Source of the DNA: Streptomyces hayashii
GTDB lineage: Bacteria; Actinomycetota; Actinomycetes; Streptomycetales; Streptomycetaceae
DNA length: 32,613 nt
Assembly (NCBI RefSeq): GCF_024539815.1
Contig: NZ_JAHHIU010000156.1
Location: forward strand, 1-32,613
Direction of reading: 5' to 3'
Made by a program: the position numbers and the translations under genes. This document shows positions 1-8,169 of the stretch, in pieces. Within the stretch, counting starts at the first letter, position 1. Every line of letters begins with the position of its first letter. The notes beneath the pieces are model-generated. The model was given only the letters and a program-made list of their open reading frames with translations, had not been told where the DNA came from and made no database searches.

Positions 1-205
1 GGCCGTAGCCGGTCAGGGGCCGGAGGCGGTAGGCGGAGGGTTTCAGCGGGAGGCCGCGCGCAGGGGCGCCCGCGGCGGGGGCGGCGGCCCTGACCGGCTC
101 GCCGTCCTCGCCCCACACGAACACTCCGGCCGTGCCGGCCGCTGCGACAGCGGCGGCGCCGGCGAGCAACGCCCGGCGGCGCGTGAACAACTGATCCTTC
201 TTCAT
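1..205 (-). CDS. Secreted protein with Tat-type signal, N-terminal fragment
   Basis: The 68 visible codons start at an ATG and run off the left edge. Residues 9-13 contain an RRRALLAG stretch followed by an alanine-rich hydrophobic segment to about residue 31. That is the pattern of a twin-arginine export signal. The remaining visible part is Ala/Pro-rich linker ending at a TGYG sequence, with no catalytic motif yet. Streptomyces secreted hydrolases such as polysaccharide deacetylases often begin this way, but nothing in the fragment proves a family. There is no clear Shine-Dalgarno sequence before the ATG. It lies in the same direction as lysX and downstream of it, separated by a hairpin. 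Confidence 0.6.
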   Translation of the reverse strand, partial: MKKDQLFTRRRALLAGAAAVAAAGTAGVFVWGEDGEPVRAAAPAAGAPARGLPLKPSAYRLRPLTGYG

Positions 206-276
206 GCAGTCATCAGTCGCCCGGCGGGCCTTCGACCCACCCCATCGACACCGCACCGGCGGCACGATTCCACCCG

Positions 277-308
277 CCCGGCGCAGTCGCGGTCGCGGTC
301 GCGCCGGG
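277..308 (-). terminator. Terminator-like hairpin after lysX
   Basis: A perfect 8-bp inverted repeat, CCCGGCGC and GCGCCGGG, encloses a 16-nt loop made of GTCGCG-like repeats. It starts 5 nt beyond the lysX stop codon. There is no U tract, as is usual in Streptomyces. It probably separates lysX from the next minus-strand gene. Confidence 0.5.
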
Positions 309-313
309 GGGCG

Positions 314-3300
314 TCAGCGGTGGCGTACCAGCGGGAACGGCAGGGTCTCGCGGATCGTGAGGCCGGTGAGGAACATGACCAGGCGGTCGACGCCGATGCC
401 GAGGCCGCCGGTCGGGGGCATCGCGTACTCCAGGGCGTCGAGGAAGTCCTCGTCGAGCTCCATCGCCTCAGGGTCGCCGCCCGCGGCCAGCAGGGACTGC
501 TCGGTCAGCCGGCGACGCTGCTCGACCGGGTCGGTCAACTCGGAGTAGGCGGTGCCGAGTTCGGTGCCGAAGGCGACGAGGTCCCAGCGTTCGGCGAGGC
601 GCGGGTCGACGCGGTGCTGCCGGGTGAGCGGGGAGACGTCCGTGGGGAAGTCCTTGTAGAAGGTGGGGAGCCCGGTCTTCTCCTCGACGAGCCGTTCGTA
701 CATCTCCAGGACGACGTCGCCGCGGCCGTCGTCGGGGGTGTACGGCACGCCGGCGCGGTCGCAGTGCCGGTGCAGGACGGTCAGGTGGGAGTCGGCGTCG
801 ACCTCCTCGCCGAGCGCCTCGGAGATCGCGCCGTAGACGGTCTTGACCGGCCACTGTCCCGAGATGTCGTACTCCCGGCCGTCCTTGCGGGCGACCGGTG
901 AGCCGAAGGCGGCCGTGGCGGCGCCCTGGATCAGCTCGCGGGCCAGGTGGAGCATCTCGTCGTAGTCGGCGTAGGCCTGGTAGGCCTCCAGCATCGTGAA
1001 CTCGGGGTTGTGCTTGTAGGAGACGCCCTCGTTGCGGAAGGTGCGGCCCATCTCGAAGACCTTCTCCAGGCCGCCGACGCACAGCCGCTTCAGATAGAGC
1101 TCGGGCGCGATGCGCAGATAGAGGTCGAGGTCGTAGGCGTTGATGTGGGTGGTGAAGGGGCGGGCGTTGGCGCCTCCGTGGATCTGCTGGAGCATCGGCG
1201 TCTCGACCTCCAGGTAGCCGCGCTCCAGCAGCCCCGCGCGCAGGGCCTGCACGGCGCTGGAGCGCGCCCGGATCACCTCGCGGGCGGCGGGGCTGGAGAC
1301 CAGGTCGAGGTAGCGCATGCGGACCTTGGCCTCGGGGTCCGTGAGGCCGCGGCGCTTGTCCGGCAGGGGGCGCAGGCATTTGGCGGTGAGCTGCCAGGAG
1401 GCGACGAAGACGGTGGGCTCGCCCTTGTCGCTGACGCCGGCCGTGCCGGTCGCGCAGAGGTGGTCGCCGAGGTCGGTGTCGGCCCGGAAGGAGTCGAGGG
1501 CCTCGCGGGTGAGGGCGTCGCGGGCGAGGGCGAGCTGGTGGTCGCCGGACCAGTCGCGCAGCGTCACGAAGACGATGCCGCCGAAGTCGCGGACGCGCAT
1601 GACGCGGCCCGCGACGGTGACCGTCGCGCCGGCGGGCACCTCGGCGAGGACGTGGGTGCGGGGCGGGACGCCGACCGGGTAGGGGTCGGCGCCTGCGGCG
1701 CGCAGCCGGTCGAGGGTGCGGTGCCGGACGCGGACCTGCTCGGGCAGGCCGGCGTCCGGCCCGGCGGGTCCGGCCTCGTCCCCTCCGTCGAGTCCGAGCG
1801 CCGCGGTCGGCGGCAGGCCCTCGGTGGTGGCGGGGCGCGGCCCGCCGGTGGAGCGCCGTCTGCCCCACAGCTTGCGCAGGGAAGGCACCGGGACGAAGCC
1901 CTCGGCGATGCCGGATGCGAGGCCCACCCGGGCCAGCGAGCCCGCGTCGGCGTAGCAGAGGAAGCGGGGGTACCACTGCGGCCGGTACTTGGCGTTGGAC
2001 CGGTAGAGGGCCTCCAGTTGCCACCATTTGGAGAAGAACAGCAGCAGGCGCCGCCACAGGCGCAGGACCGGTCCCGCGCCGATGCGGGCTCCCTCTTCGA
2101 AGGCCGAGCGGAAGACGGCGAAGTTCAGCGAGATCCGGCGCACCCCGAGTCCGGGGGCGGCGGCGCACAGGTCGGCGACCATGAACTCCATGACGCCGTT
2201 GGGGGCGGAGCGGTCACGGCGCATCAGGTCCAGGGAGATGCCGTCGGCCCCCCAGGGGACGAAGGAGAGCAGGGCGGGCAGTCGGCCGTCCTCGTCGAGG
2301 GCCTCCACGAGGAGGCAGTCGCCGTCGGCGGGGTCGCCGAGGCGGTCCAGGGCCATGGAGAAGCCGCGTTCGGTCTCGGTGTCGCGCCAGGCGTCGGCGC
2401 GGCCGACGATCTCCCCCATCTCCTGTTCGGTGAGGTCGCGGTGGCGGCGGACCCGGCAGGTGGCCCCGGTGCGGCGCACCCGGTTCACGGCCTGCCGGGT
2501 GACCCGCATCTCGCGGCCGCCGAGGTCGAAGGAGGCGATGTGCACGATGGCCTCGTCGCCGAGTTGCAGGGCTCCCAGGCCGGCCCGGGCGAAGGCCTTC
2601 GCGCCGTCCTCGGAGGCGCCCATGACGGCGGGGGCCCAGGCGTAGCGGCGGGCCGCGTCCAGCCAGGCGGCGATGGCGTGCGGCCAGGCCTCGCGGTCGC
2701 CGACGGGGTCGCCGCTGGCCAGGCAGACGCCGGCCTCGACGCGGTAGGTGACGGCGGCCTTGCCGCTGGGCGAGAAGACGACGGCCTTGTCGCGCCGGGT
2801 GGCGAAGTAGCCCAGGGAGTCCTGGCCGCCGTAGGCCTTCAGCAGGGCGCGGATGCGGGGCTCCTCGTCGCCGTGCAGGGCCGCCTCCATGCGCTGGGAG
2901 CGGAAGAGGACGGCGGCGGCGTTGAGGAGGGCGAGGGCGCCGAAGAGGCCGAGCAGGAAGTACAGGGCGCGCGGCGGACGGCCGTCGAAGGAGTCCGCGG
3001 AGACCAGCCCGCCCAGGACCCGGTTGGCGGCCCAGGCGAGATGCTGGCCGGCCGGCAGGGTGCCCGGGAACAGCTCGACCAGGCCCCAGCCGGCGAGCAT
3101 GGCCAGGACGAGTCCCACGAGCAGGACGGCGAGCGCCCGGCGCAGGGCCGCGCGGCGGGAGGCGGCGTAGAACTCCCCCCGGGCGACGACCAGGACGCCC
3201 AGTGCGAGCGCGCAGACCACCAGGGACGGGACGGACTGGGCGTACAGGCCGAGGACGACGCCGAGGACGTCGGTGAGGACGAGCAGCCCGAGGTAGACGA

Positions 3301-3595
3301 CCACCAGCCACCAGGCGACCTTCTTGCGGGCGGCGACGGCCGCGGCAAGCAGCAGGAGGAACACGGCGTAGGCGAGGTTGGCGCTGACCGGGACGATGAG
3401 CAGGTCGAGGAAGCGGACGACGGGACGCAGCAGGCGGCGCAGCGGCGGGACCAGGGCCAGCAGGACGCAGAGGAGGGCGAGGGCGCCGAAGAACGTCGCG
3501 AAGGCTTCGGGCACCCGGCTGAGGAAGCGGCTCGCGGGCCGCCGTGGCGGGCCCGCAGCGTCCTTGGCCGTGGCGGTCTCCACGGGGGCACTCAT
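314..3595 (-). CDS. lysX: Bifunctional lysylphosphatidylglycerol synthetase / lysine-tRNA ligase LysX
   Basis: A 1093-residue fusion. Residues about 20-235 hold several hydrophobic helices. Residues about 250-590 form the DUF2156 lysyl-transferase domain (for example VYRVEAG-CLASGDPVG, SFVPWGADGISLDLMRRD, SLNFAVFRSAFEEG). Residues about 615-1093 are a complete class II LysRS: OB-fold anticodon domain, motif 2 around FRNEGVSYKHNPEFTMLEAY, and motif 3 GLGIGVDRLVMFLTG. Known family members charge tRNA-Lys and move lysine onto phosphatidylglycerol in the membrane, lowering surface charge and giving resistance to cationic peptides. The start at the MSAPVE methionine is chosen because the longer frame upstream reads through the divergent neighbour. 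That ATG lies 6 nt after a TACAGT box, which suggests a leaderless transcript. Confidence 0.96.
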   Translation of the reverse strand: MSAPVETATAKDAAGPPRRPASRFLSRVPEAFATFFGALALLCVLLALVPPLRRLLRPVVRFLDLLIVPVSANLAYAVFLLLLAAAVAARKKVAWWLVVVYLGLLVLTDVLGVVLGLYAQSVPSLVVCALALGVLVVARGEFYAASRRAALRRALAVLLVGLVLAMLAGWGLVELFPGTLPAGQHLAWAANRVLGGLVSADSFDGRPPRALYFLLGLFGALALLNAAAVLFRSQRMEAALHGDEEPRIRALLKAYGGQDSLGYFATRRDKAVVFSPSGKAAVTYRVEAGVCLASGDPVGDREAWPHAIAAWLDAARRYAWAPAVMGASEDGAKAFARAGLGALQLGDEAIVHIASFDLGGREMRVTRQAVNRVRRTGATCRVRRHRDLTEQEMGEIVGRADAWRDTETERGFSMALDRLGDPADGDCLLVEALDEDGRLPALLSFVPWGADGISLDLMRRDRSAPNGVMEFMVADLCAAAPGLGVRRISLNFAVFRSAFEEGARIGAGPVLRLWRRLLLFFSKWWQLEALYRSNAKYRPQWYPRFLCYADAGSLARVGLASGIAEGFVPVPSLRKLWGRRRSTGGPRPATTEGLPPTAALGLDGGDEAGPAGPDAGLPEQVRVRHRTLDRLRAAGADPYPVGVPPRTHVLAEVPAGATVTVAGRVMRVRDFGGIVFVTLRDWSGDHQLALARDALTREALDSFRADTDLGDHLCATGTAGVSDKGEPTVFVASWQLTAKCLRPLPDKRRGLTDPEAKVRMRYLDLVSSPAAREVIRARSSAVQALRAGLLERGYLEVETPMLQQIHGGANARPFTTHINAYDLDLYLRIAPELYLKRLCVGGLEKVFEMGRTFRNEGVSYKHNPEFTMLEAYQAYADYDEMLHLARELIQGAATAAFGSPVARKDGREYDISGQWPVKTVYGAISEALGEEVDADSHLTVLHRHCDRAGVPYTPDDGRGDVVLEMYERLVEEKTGLPTFYKDFPTDVSPLTRQHRVDPRLAERWDLVAFGTELGTAYSELTDPVEQRRRLTEQSLLAAGGDPEAMELDEDFLDALEYAMPPTGGLGIGVDRLVMFLTGLTIRETLPFPLVRHR

Positions 3596-3601
3596 GTCTC
3601 G

Positions 3602-3607
3602 ACTGTA
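3602..3607 (-). promoter_or_regulatory. Leaderless-type -10 box of lysX
   Basis: On the minus strand TACAGT fits TANNNT and sits exactly 6 nt before the lysX ATG. No Shine-Dalgarno sequence is present. Actinobacterial leaderless genes have this spacing. No convincing -35 box is visible. Confidence 0.5.
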
Positions 3608-3670
3608 GGAACACCTGGGGCCGACCGCCCGTCGAGCGGCCCGCGCACGGGCCGGACCTGGGGCTTCCGA

Positions 3671-3676
3671 TAGCCT
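3671..3676 (+). promoter_or_regulatory. Leaderless-type -10 box of the USP gene
   Basis: TAGCCT fits TANNNT and sits exactly 6 nt before the GTG of the universal stress protein gene, with no ribosome binding site between them. This mirrors the arrangement of the divergent lysX promoter. Confidence 0.5.
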
Positions 3677-3682
3677 CTGGCC

Positions 3683-4156
3683 GTGACGGAACAGCACTCG
3701 CAGCAGCCGGCCCACCAGTTCGAACGCGGCACGGACGGCCCCAAGGTCGTCCTCGTGGGCGTGGACGGCTCCCCGTCCTCGCTGCGCGCCGCGGCCTACG
3801 CCGGCGGTCTGGCGCGCCGCCAGCACGCTCTGCTGGCGGTGGTGTACGTGCAGCCGGTGCTGGCGGCGGGCGCGGCGCTCGGAGCGCCGGTCGCGGAGAC
3901 GACCGACGCGATCGCCGAGGATCTGGTCGCGCAGATCCGGGAGGCCACGGAGCGGACCCGGGGGATATTCGACGTGCGCTGGGAGTTCCACACGTTCCGG
4001 GGTGATCCCTACGGCGGTCTGGCGAACGCCGCGGACCAGCTCAAGGCGGACGCGGTGGTGGTGGGCGCCTCCGAACAGGCCGGGCACCGGATCGTGGGCT
4101 CCGTCGCGGTGCGGCTGGTGAAGGCGGGGCGCTGGCCGGTGACCGTCGTTCCGTAG
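3683..4156 (+). CDS. Universal stress protein (UspA family)
   Basis: A 157-residue single-domain Usp. After a 20-residue polar leader, residues 21-30 read KVVLVGVDGS, the family's first strand and nucleotide contact. The C-terminal strand-loop VVVGASEQAGHRIVGSVAVRLV corresponds to the G-2x-G-9x-G(S/T) ATP-binding loop. The loop here is shorter and lacks the second glycine, so ATP binding is uncertain. It starts at GTG, divergent from lysX across 87 bp. Such proteins typically modulate stress or dormancy responses in the cytoplasm, but the partner of this one is unknown. Confidence 0.88.
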   Translation: MTEQHSQQPAHQFERGTDGPKVVLVGVDGSPSSLRAAAYAGGLARRQHALLAVVYVQPVLAAGAALGAPVAETTDAIAEDLVAQIREATERTRGIFDVRWEFHTFRGDPYGGLANAADQLKADAVVVGASEQAGHRIVGSVAVRLVKAGRWPVTVVP

Positions 4157-4157
4157 G

Positions 4158-4191
4158 CCCCGCCGCGGACCTCGCGTCGGCGGCCGCGGGG
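4158..4191. terminator. Possible bidirectional terminator between convergent genes
   Basis: GC-rich inverted repeat CCCCGC ... GCGGGG with further internal pairing, between the USP gene stop and the CapA gene stop, where two converging transcripts would meet. The pairing is imperfect and there is no U tract. Confidence 0.35.
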
Positions 4192-4192
4192 G

Positions 4193-5347
4193 TCACCGCT
4201 CCCCCGTCACCAGCCCGGCAGCGGCCGCGCCCCGGCTGAGGGTGACGTTCCTGATCCGGTCGCGTACGCCCGCGACTTCGGCGCCCCGGGCGAGGGCCCG
4301 GTCGAGGTCGACCACCCGGCCGGCGTCGATGTCGAACATCTGGGGCAGGAACTCGGCCCTGCGCACCTCCCAGCGGCCGCCGGGCCGGGCGGGCCGGGCG
4401 AAGGTGAAGCGGGCGACGGTGGACTGGGTCCCGCGGGCGTCCTGCAGGCCCTGGCTGTTGAACATCTCGCCCGCGATCTGGTCGCCGAGGCCGTAGACGA
4501 CCCAGGTGCCGTTGACCTTCTCGTAGGCCTGGGGGACGTGGGCGCGGGAGCCGATGATCAGGTCGACGTCGGGGCGGCCGTCCGTGCGGGAGGCGGTGAG
4601 GGCGCGGGCGAAAGCGAGCTGGCGGTCGTCCGGGGCCTCCTGCCATTCGGTGCCCCAGTGCAGGGAGACCACGACCACGTCGGCGCCCGCCTTCCGGGCG
4701 GCCTTGGCGTCGGCGATGATCCGGTTCTGGTCGACGAGGCCGACGGACCAGGGCTGCCCCTGCGGAAGCGGGTGGCCGCCCGTGTCGCAGGTGTAGGCGA
4801 GGTGGGCGACCTTCGCCGGGCCCGCGCGCAGGAGGGTGATCGAGTTGCCCTCGGCCTCGGTGCGGGCGGTGCCCGCGTGGCGCACGCCGGCGGCGTCCAG
4901 CGCGTCGAGGGTGCGCTGCACACCGGCGGCCCCGTCGTCCAGGCTGTGGCCGGAGGCGGTGGAGCAGCCGTCGTAGCCGGTGGCCGCGAGCGCGGCGGCG
5001 ATCTCGGGCGGGGACGTGGAGGCGGTCGAGCCGGCGTGGTCGCCGTTCGCGCCGAACACCGTGTCCATGTGGCACAGGGCCAGGTCCGCGGCGGAGACGA
5101 CGGGCTCGGCGCCTTCGAACATGGGGCGGAAGTCGTAGCCCGTGCCGCCCGCGTCGAAGCGGGCGCGGTCGATGACCGTGGCGTGCGGGAGGATGTCGCC
5201 GGAGGCCACGAGGGTGAAGCCGCGGGCGGCGGGCGGCGCGGGGCGTCCGGGCCGGTCGGCCGACGGGTGGTCGTGGGCCTGGCAGGCGGCGGCCGACGTG
5301 AGCAGAGCCGTCAGGGCCAGGGCCACCTGGTGTCTGCGGGCGAGCAC
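4193..5347 (-). CDS. CapA-family lipoprotein (poly-gamma-glutamate biosynthesis / metallophosphatase-like)
   Basis: Predicted 384 residues. The N terminus LARRHQVALALTALLTSAAAC is a lipoprotein signal with Cys at about residue 21, so the protein should be membrane-anchored outside the cell. Family motifs follow in order: LVASGDILPH, DLALCHMDTVFG, SGHSLDDG, VVVSLHWGTEW and DLIIGSRAHVPQ. These are the CapA calcineurin-like metal-site elements. The GTG at 5347 is preferred because GGGGTGATC lies just upstream, a near-full match to the 3' end of 16S rRNA. An ATG at 5377 in the same frame has no ribosome site. CapA relatives act in poly-glutamate or cell-envelope metabolism; no capB/capC genes are nearby, so the substrate is open. 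Confidence 0.85.
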   Translation of the reverse strand: MLARRHQVALALTALLTSAAACQAHDHPSADRPGRPAPPAARGFTLVASGDILPHATVIDRARFDAGGTGYDFRPMFEGAEPVVSAADLALCHMDTVFGANGDHAGSTASTSPPEIAAALAATGYDGCSTASGHSLDDGAAGVQRTLDALDAAGVRHAGTARTEAEGNSITLLRAGPAKVAHLAYTCDTGGHPLPQGQPWSVGLVDQNRIIADAKAARKAGADVVVVSLHWGTEWQEAPDDRQLAFARALTASRTDGRPDVDLIIGSRAHVPQAYEKVNGTWVVYGLGDQIAGEMFNSQGLQDARGTQSTVARFTFARPARPGGRWEVRRAEFLPQMFDIDAGRVVDLDRALARGAEVAGVRDRIRNVTLSRGAAAAGLVTGER

Positions 5348-5408
5348 CGGATCACCCCGATTCACATGGGTTGTCATATTTACGCACGTATCACTACTAA
5401 TCCATCGA

Positions 5409-5448
5409 CGGCCCTGGACCGCTCCGGCACTCCCTTCGTCCAGGGCCG
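5409..5448. repeat. 11-bp perfect inverted repeat upstream of the ECF sigma gene
   Basis: CGGCCCTGGAC and GTCCAGGGCCG are separated by 18 nt in the 222-bp gap between the divergent CapA and sigma factor genes. It could be an operator or an RNA hairpin in the sigma gene leader. Confidence 0.6.
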
Positions 5449-5472
5449 ATGCCCGCGATCGGCGTAGCCCGG

Positions 5473-5496
5473 ACCGTTCGTCGAACCGTTCGTCGA
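5473..5496. repeat. Two tandem copies of ACCGTTCGTCGA
   Basis: A perfect 12-bp direct repeat in immediate tandem, 74 bp before the sigma factor start. The spacing of about one helical turn is compatible with two protein sites on one face of the DNA. Confidence 0.55.
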
Positions 5497-5569
5497 CGCG
5501 ATCGACCGTCCGCCGCAGAGCCTTGTGCGCACCCTGTCCCGATCCGGCCCCTTGCGGTGCCATACGCCC

Positions 5570-6118
5570 ATGACCGCCGGAACCGCCCTCAACGCCAGGA
5601 CGACGACCGCCGAGCACGAACTCGCCGCACTGCAGCGCGAACACGGCCGCCCGCTGTTCGCACTGCTGCTGCGCCTGTGCGACGGCGACCGCCAGCGCGC
5701 CGAGGACCTGGTCCAGGAGACGCTGGTGCGTGCCTGGCAGCATCCCGAGGCACTGCGCGCCGACGCCTTCGACTCCGTACGGCCCTGGCTGCTCACCGTG
5801 GGCCGCCGGCTGGCGATCGACGCGCGGCGGGCCAGGCAGGCACGGCCGCCGGAGGTCGGGGACGCCGTCCTGGAGAACGCGCCCGTCTGCGCCGACCACG
5901 CCGAGCGGGCCGCCGCCGCACTCGACGTCCGCGAGGCTGTGAAGACACTCACTCCGGAACACCGTGAAGTCCTGGTGCTGGTGTATTTCCGTGGGGCGAG
6001 TGTGGCGGAGGCCGCCGAAGCCCTCGGAATTCCGCCCGGTACCGTGAAGTCGCGCGCGTACTACGCGCTGCGCGCCATGCGCCGGGTGCTTCCGGGATAC
6101 GCGGCCGACCTGCACTGA
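5570..6118 (+). CDS. ECF-type RNA polymerase sigma factor
   Basis: 182 residues. Region 2 spans about residues 25-90 (RLCDGDRQRAEDLVQETLVRAW, then WLLTVGRRLAIDARR). Region 4 spans about 125-175, with the helix-turn-helix EHREVLVLVYF ... SVAEAAEALGIPPGTVKSR. There is no C-terminal extension, so it is a plain two-domain ECF sigma. The ATG at 5570 fits the usual ECF N terminus; an in-frame GTG at 5525 would add 15 residues without similarity. The downstream zinc-containing membrane protein at 6909 is its likely anti-sigma factor, so it probably answers an envelope or redox signal. The gene has no obvious Shine-Dalgarno sequence. An inverted repeat and a direct repeat lie upstream. Confidence 0.93.
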   Translation: MTAGTALNARTTTAEHELAALQREHGRPLFALLLRLCDGDRQRAEDLVQETLVRAWQHPEALRADAFDSVRPWLLTVGRRLAIDARRARQARPPEVGDAVLENAPVCADHAERAAAALDVREAVKTLTPEHREVLVLVYFRGASVAEAAEALGIPPGTVKSRAYYALRAMRRVLPGYAADLH

Positions 6119-6254
6119 AACCGACGATCGGGTCAAGCCTCCGTAAAGCGCCTTGCCGTGGACCCCCTCGGGGTAATCGGGTGTCCTTATCCGTGTTGCG
6201 GACTGGGGTCCCGGCAACGGGCGACGCGCAAGCACCGGAGGAAGGCGGGAAGGG

Positions 6255-6767
6255 ATGCTGCACCGAGGTCACCAGAGCACGGACGGCACCGGCGGCGGTG
6301 AACTCACCGTCCCCATGGCCTGGTTGTACGCCGAGTACATCGCCGACGAACTGCTGCGGACCGGCGATCTGATGCCGCCGACGTCCTTCGAGTTCCGCGC
6401 CGGGCGCGACGCCCTGGCGCTGACGATCTTCCTGTCCGACACCGACGGGGAGCTGCCCGGGATCCGGGTCGTCACCCAGTTGGAGACCTGGCTTTCGCTC
6501 ACGGCGTACGACCAGCCGTGGCAGGACTGGGTCGACGAACGTATGTCTCAACTGAGAGCCGAGGCCGCCCGGTTGGAAGGTCCGTCACCCGATCTCGAAC
6601 TGGCGGCCGCGGCCTGGCGCTGGCTGGCGGAGACCGAGCTGCTCGCCCCCGACCTCAACGCGGTCCCGGGCGGTTCCCCGGCCGGCGAGGACGAGGGACC
6701 CGAGGTCTGGACGCCCGCCTGGCAGCTCGGACTGCCCCTCGGGCATCTGGCGATTCATCTTTTTTAG
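6255..6767 (+). CDS. Uncharacterised protein between sigma and anti-sigma genes
   Basis: 170 residues, not recognised. It begins after a strong purine-rich ribosome site (GGAGGAAGGCGGGAAGGG then ATG). The N-terminal half, up to about residue 100, is a mixed alpha/beta region: a helix-like VPMAWLYAEYIADELLRTG, then alternating strands FEFRAGRDALALTIFL and IRVVTQLETWLSL. A charged, helical stretch follows (WVDERMSQLRAEAARLEG, then ELAAAAWRWLAETELL). The C terminus is acidic linker ending in a hydrophobic WQLGLPLGHLAIHLF. It has no signal peptide or clear membrane helix, so it is probably cytoplasmic. Being embedded in a sigma/anti-sigma locus, it may be a regulator, sensor or target of that system; this is inference from position only. 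Confidence 0.75.
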   Translation: MLHRGHQSTDGTGGGELTVPMAWLYAEYIADELLRTGDLMPPTSFEFRAGRDALALTIFLSDTDGELPGIRVVTQLETWLSLTAYDQPWQDWVDERMSQLRAEAARLEGPSPDLELAAAAWRWLAETELLAPDLNAVPGGSPAGEDEGPEVWTPAWQLGLPLGHLAIHLF

Positions 6768-6908
6768 ATTCGCACCAATCCGCGAGGCCGACCGCTCCGA
6801 ATATCCGGGTCACGATTCGGTACGCGGCTTGAGTGATTCTGCGGCCGGGTGCGTACCGGTGGGAGCAAGGAGTAACCCCACTGGCACTCAACGGCACGAG
6901 GTTTCGGC

Positions 6909-7568
6909 ATGAGGTCCCTGGAAAGGCATCGCGACGTCGGCGCGTACGCGCTCGGCGTGCTGGACGAAGCGGAAGCCTTCCGCTTCGAGGACCACCTCAT
7001 GGAGTGTCCTCAGTGTGCGGCGCAGGTCACCGAGTTCGGCCCCACCGCACGTCAGATGATGCTCTACCGGCGCGCCACCCCGCGCACCGTCCACCCCTTC
7101 GCCGGCCCCGGCCCGCAGCTGCTGGACCGGCTGCTCGCCGAGGTGGCCGTCCGGCACCGGGCCGTGCGCCGGCGGGTGCTGTACGCCGTGGCCGCCTCGG
7201 TCGTCGTCGCCCTGGCCGCTCCCGTGCTCGCCATGACGGCGGGCGGCGGCAGCGGCGGTGAGGACGCCGTACGGGTCACCGCCACGGACGAGAAGTCCGG
7301 CGTGTGGGCGCAGGTCACCACCGAGAACGAGGCCTGGGGCAGCCATGTGGAGCTTCAGGTCAAGGACGGGGCCGGCCCCCGCTCCTGCCGCCTGATCGCC
7401 ATCGGCGCCGACGGCTCCGAGCAGACCGTCACCAGCTGGACCGTGCCCCGGCACGACGCCCGCCCCAACACCGTGCAGGGCGCGGCCGCCTGGCACCCCG
7501 ACGAGATCGTCGCCTACGAGCTGCGCACGGCGGCGGGCGAGCACCTGGTGACGCTGGAAGCCCACTGA
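6909..7568 (+). CDS. Zinc-binding transmembrane anti-sigma factor
   Basis: 219 residues. The N-terminal zinc-associated anti-sigma (ZAS) motif is complete: His7, then His29-x3-Cys33-x2-Cys36 in HLMECPQC. A basic stretch (RRRV) precedes one membrane helix at about residues 91-110. An extracytoplasmic domain of about 105 residues follows, without cysteines. ZAS proteins hold an ECF sigma at the membrane and release it when the outer domain or the zinc site senses a signal. The partner is most likely the sigma encoded at 5570. It differs from the usual layout in that a third gene and a 141-bp gap separate the two. GAGG lies 8 nt before the ATG. Confidence 0.88.
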   Translation: MRSLERHRDVGAYALGVLDEAEAFRFEDHLMECPQCAAQVTEFGPTARQMMLYRRATPRTVHPFAGPGPQLLDRLLAEVAVRHRAVRRRVLYAVAASVVVALAAPVLAMTAGGGSGGEDAVRVTATDEKSGVWAQVTTENEAWGSHVELQVKDGAGPRSCRLIAIGADGSEQTVTSWTVPRHDARPNTVQGAAAWHPDEIVAYELRTAAGEHLVTLEAH

Positions 7569-7776
7569 CCTCGCACTCCGGTGGGGACGCGCACTCCCCC
7601 GTCGGGTCCGGTTCGACGCAGTCGGGCTTCGGGCGTCCGCCCGCCCGCCTCCCAGGCGGCGCACGTGATTTGCGACCGTGCGGCGGGCGGCGGAAAATTG
7701 TCGTAGACGCGGACGCGGAGCCACCGACCGTCCGACTCCGCACCGCCCCTGAGGTACGACCGAAAGGGGCCGCCCG

Positions 7777-8169
7777 GTGGAGAAGACCCTGCAGATCCTG
7801 GTGGCCGAGGACGGCGCGGACGCCGAGGACGTCGCGGAACTGACCGGCTATCTGCGCGAGGAACTGCTGCGACTCGACGTGGACGACGTGACGTCCGTGC
7901 CCGGCGAGGAGCCCCCGCCCGGCGCACGGGTCGTCGAGGTCGCCGCCGTCGGGGCACTGCTGGTGACTCTGGGCAGCACGGTCACGGGGCTGAGGCAGGT
8001 CCTGGACGCGATCCGCGAGTGGCGCGGCCGCTGCCGGGAATCCCGGCCCTCGCTGCACCTGTCCCTGGACGACGACGTACTGGAGATCTCCGAGGCGACC
8101 GAGGAGCAGGTGACCCGGGCCTTCGACATGTTCCTCCAGCGTCACACCGCGGCCGGAGCCCAGCCATGA
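7777..8169 (+). CDS. EACC1 (effector-associated constant component 1) protein
   Basis: 130 residues from a GTG preceded by AAAGGGG. An N-terminal alpha/beta part leads into a hydrophobic segment at about residues 52-80 (AAVGALLVTLGSTVTGLRQVL). An amphipathic REWRGRCR linker follows. The C-terminal strand-helix reads LHLSLDDDVLEISEATEEQVTRAFDMFL. This layout matches the EACC1 family, small adaptors described beside caspase, trypsin and other effectors in bacterial conflict systems. Its stop overlaps the start of the caspase gene as ATGA, so the two products are probably made together. The family assignment is from recall of the pattern, not from a search. Confidence 0.78.
   Translation: MEKTLQILVAEDGADAEDVAELTGYLREELLRLDVDDVTSVPGEEPPPGARVVEVAAVGALLVTLGSTVTGLRQVLDAIREWRGRCRESRPSLHLSLDDDVLEISEATEEQVTRAFDMFLQRHTAAGAQP

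Noticed and set aside
947..3673. 908-residue plus-strand frame opposite lysX
   Set aside because: It has a Val/Gly/Glu-rich composition typical of antisense frames in GC-rich DNA, and lysX is certain.
3596..4087. Extension of lysX to a 1257-residue frame
   Set aside because: The added residues are the reverse strand of the stress protein gene and resemble no LysX N terminus.
5348..6235. Long frame continuing the CapA gene upstream
   Set aside because: It runs antisense through the sigma factor gene, has no signal peptide at its start, and the GTG at 5347 has an excellent ribosome site and lipoprotein signal.
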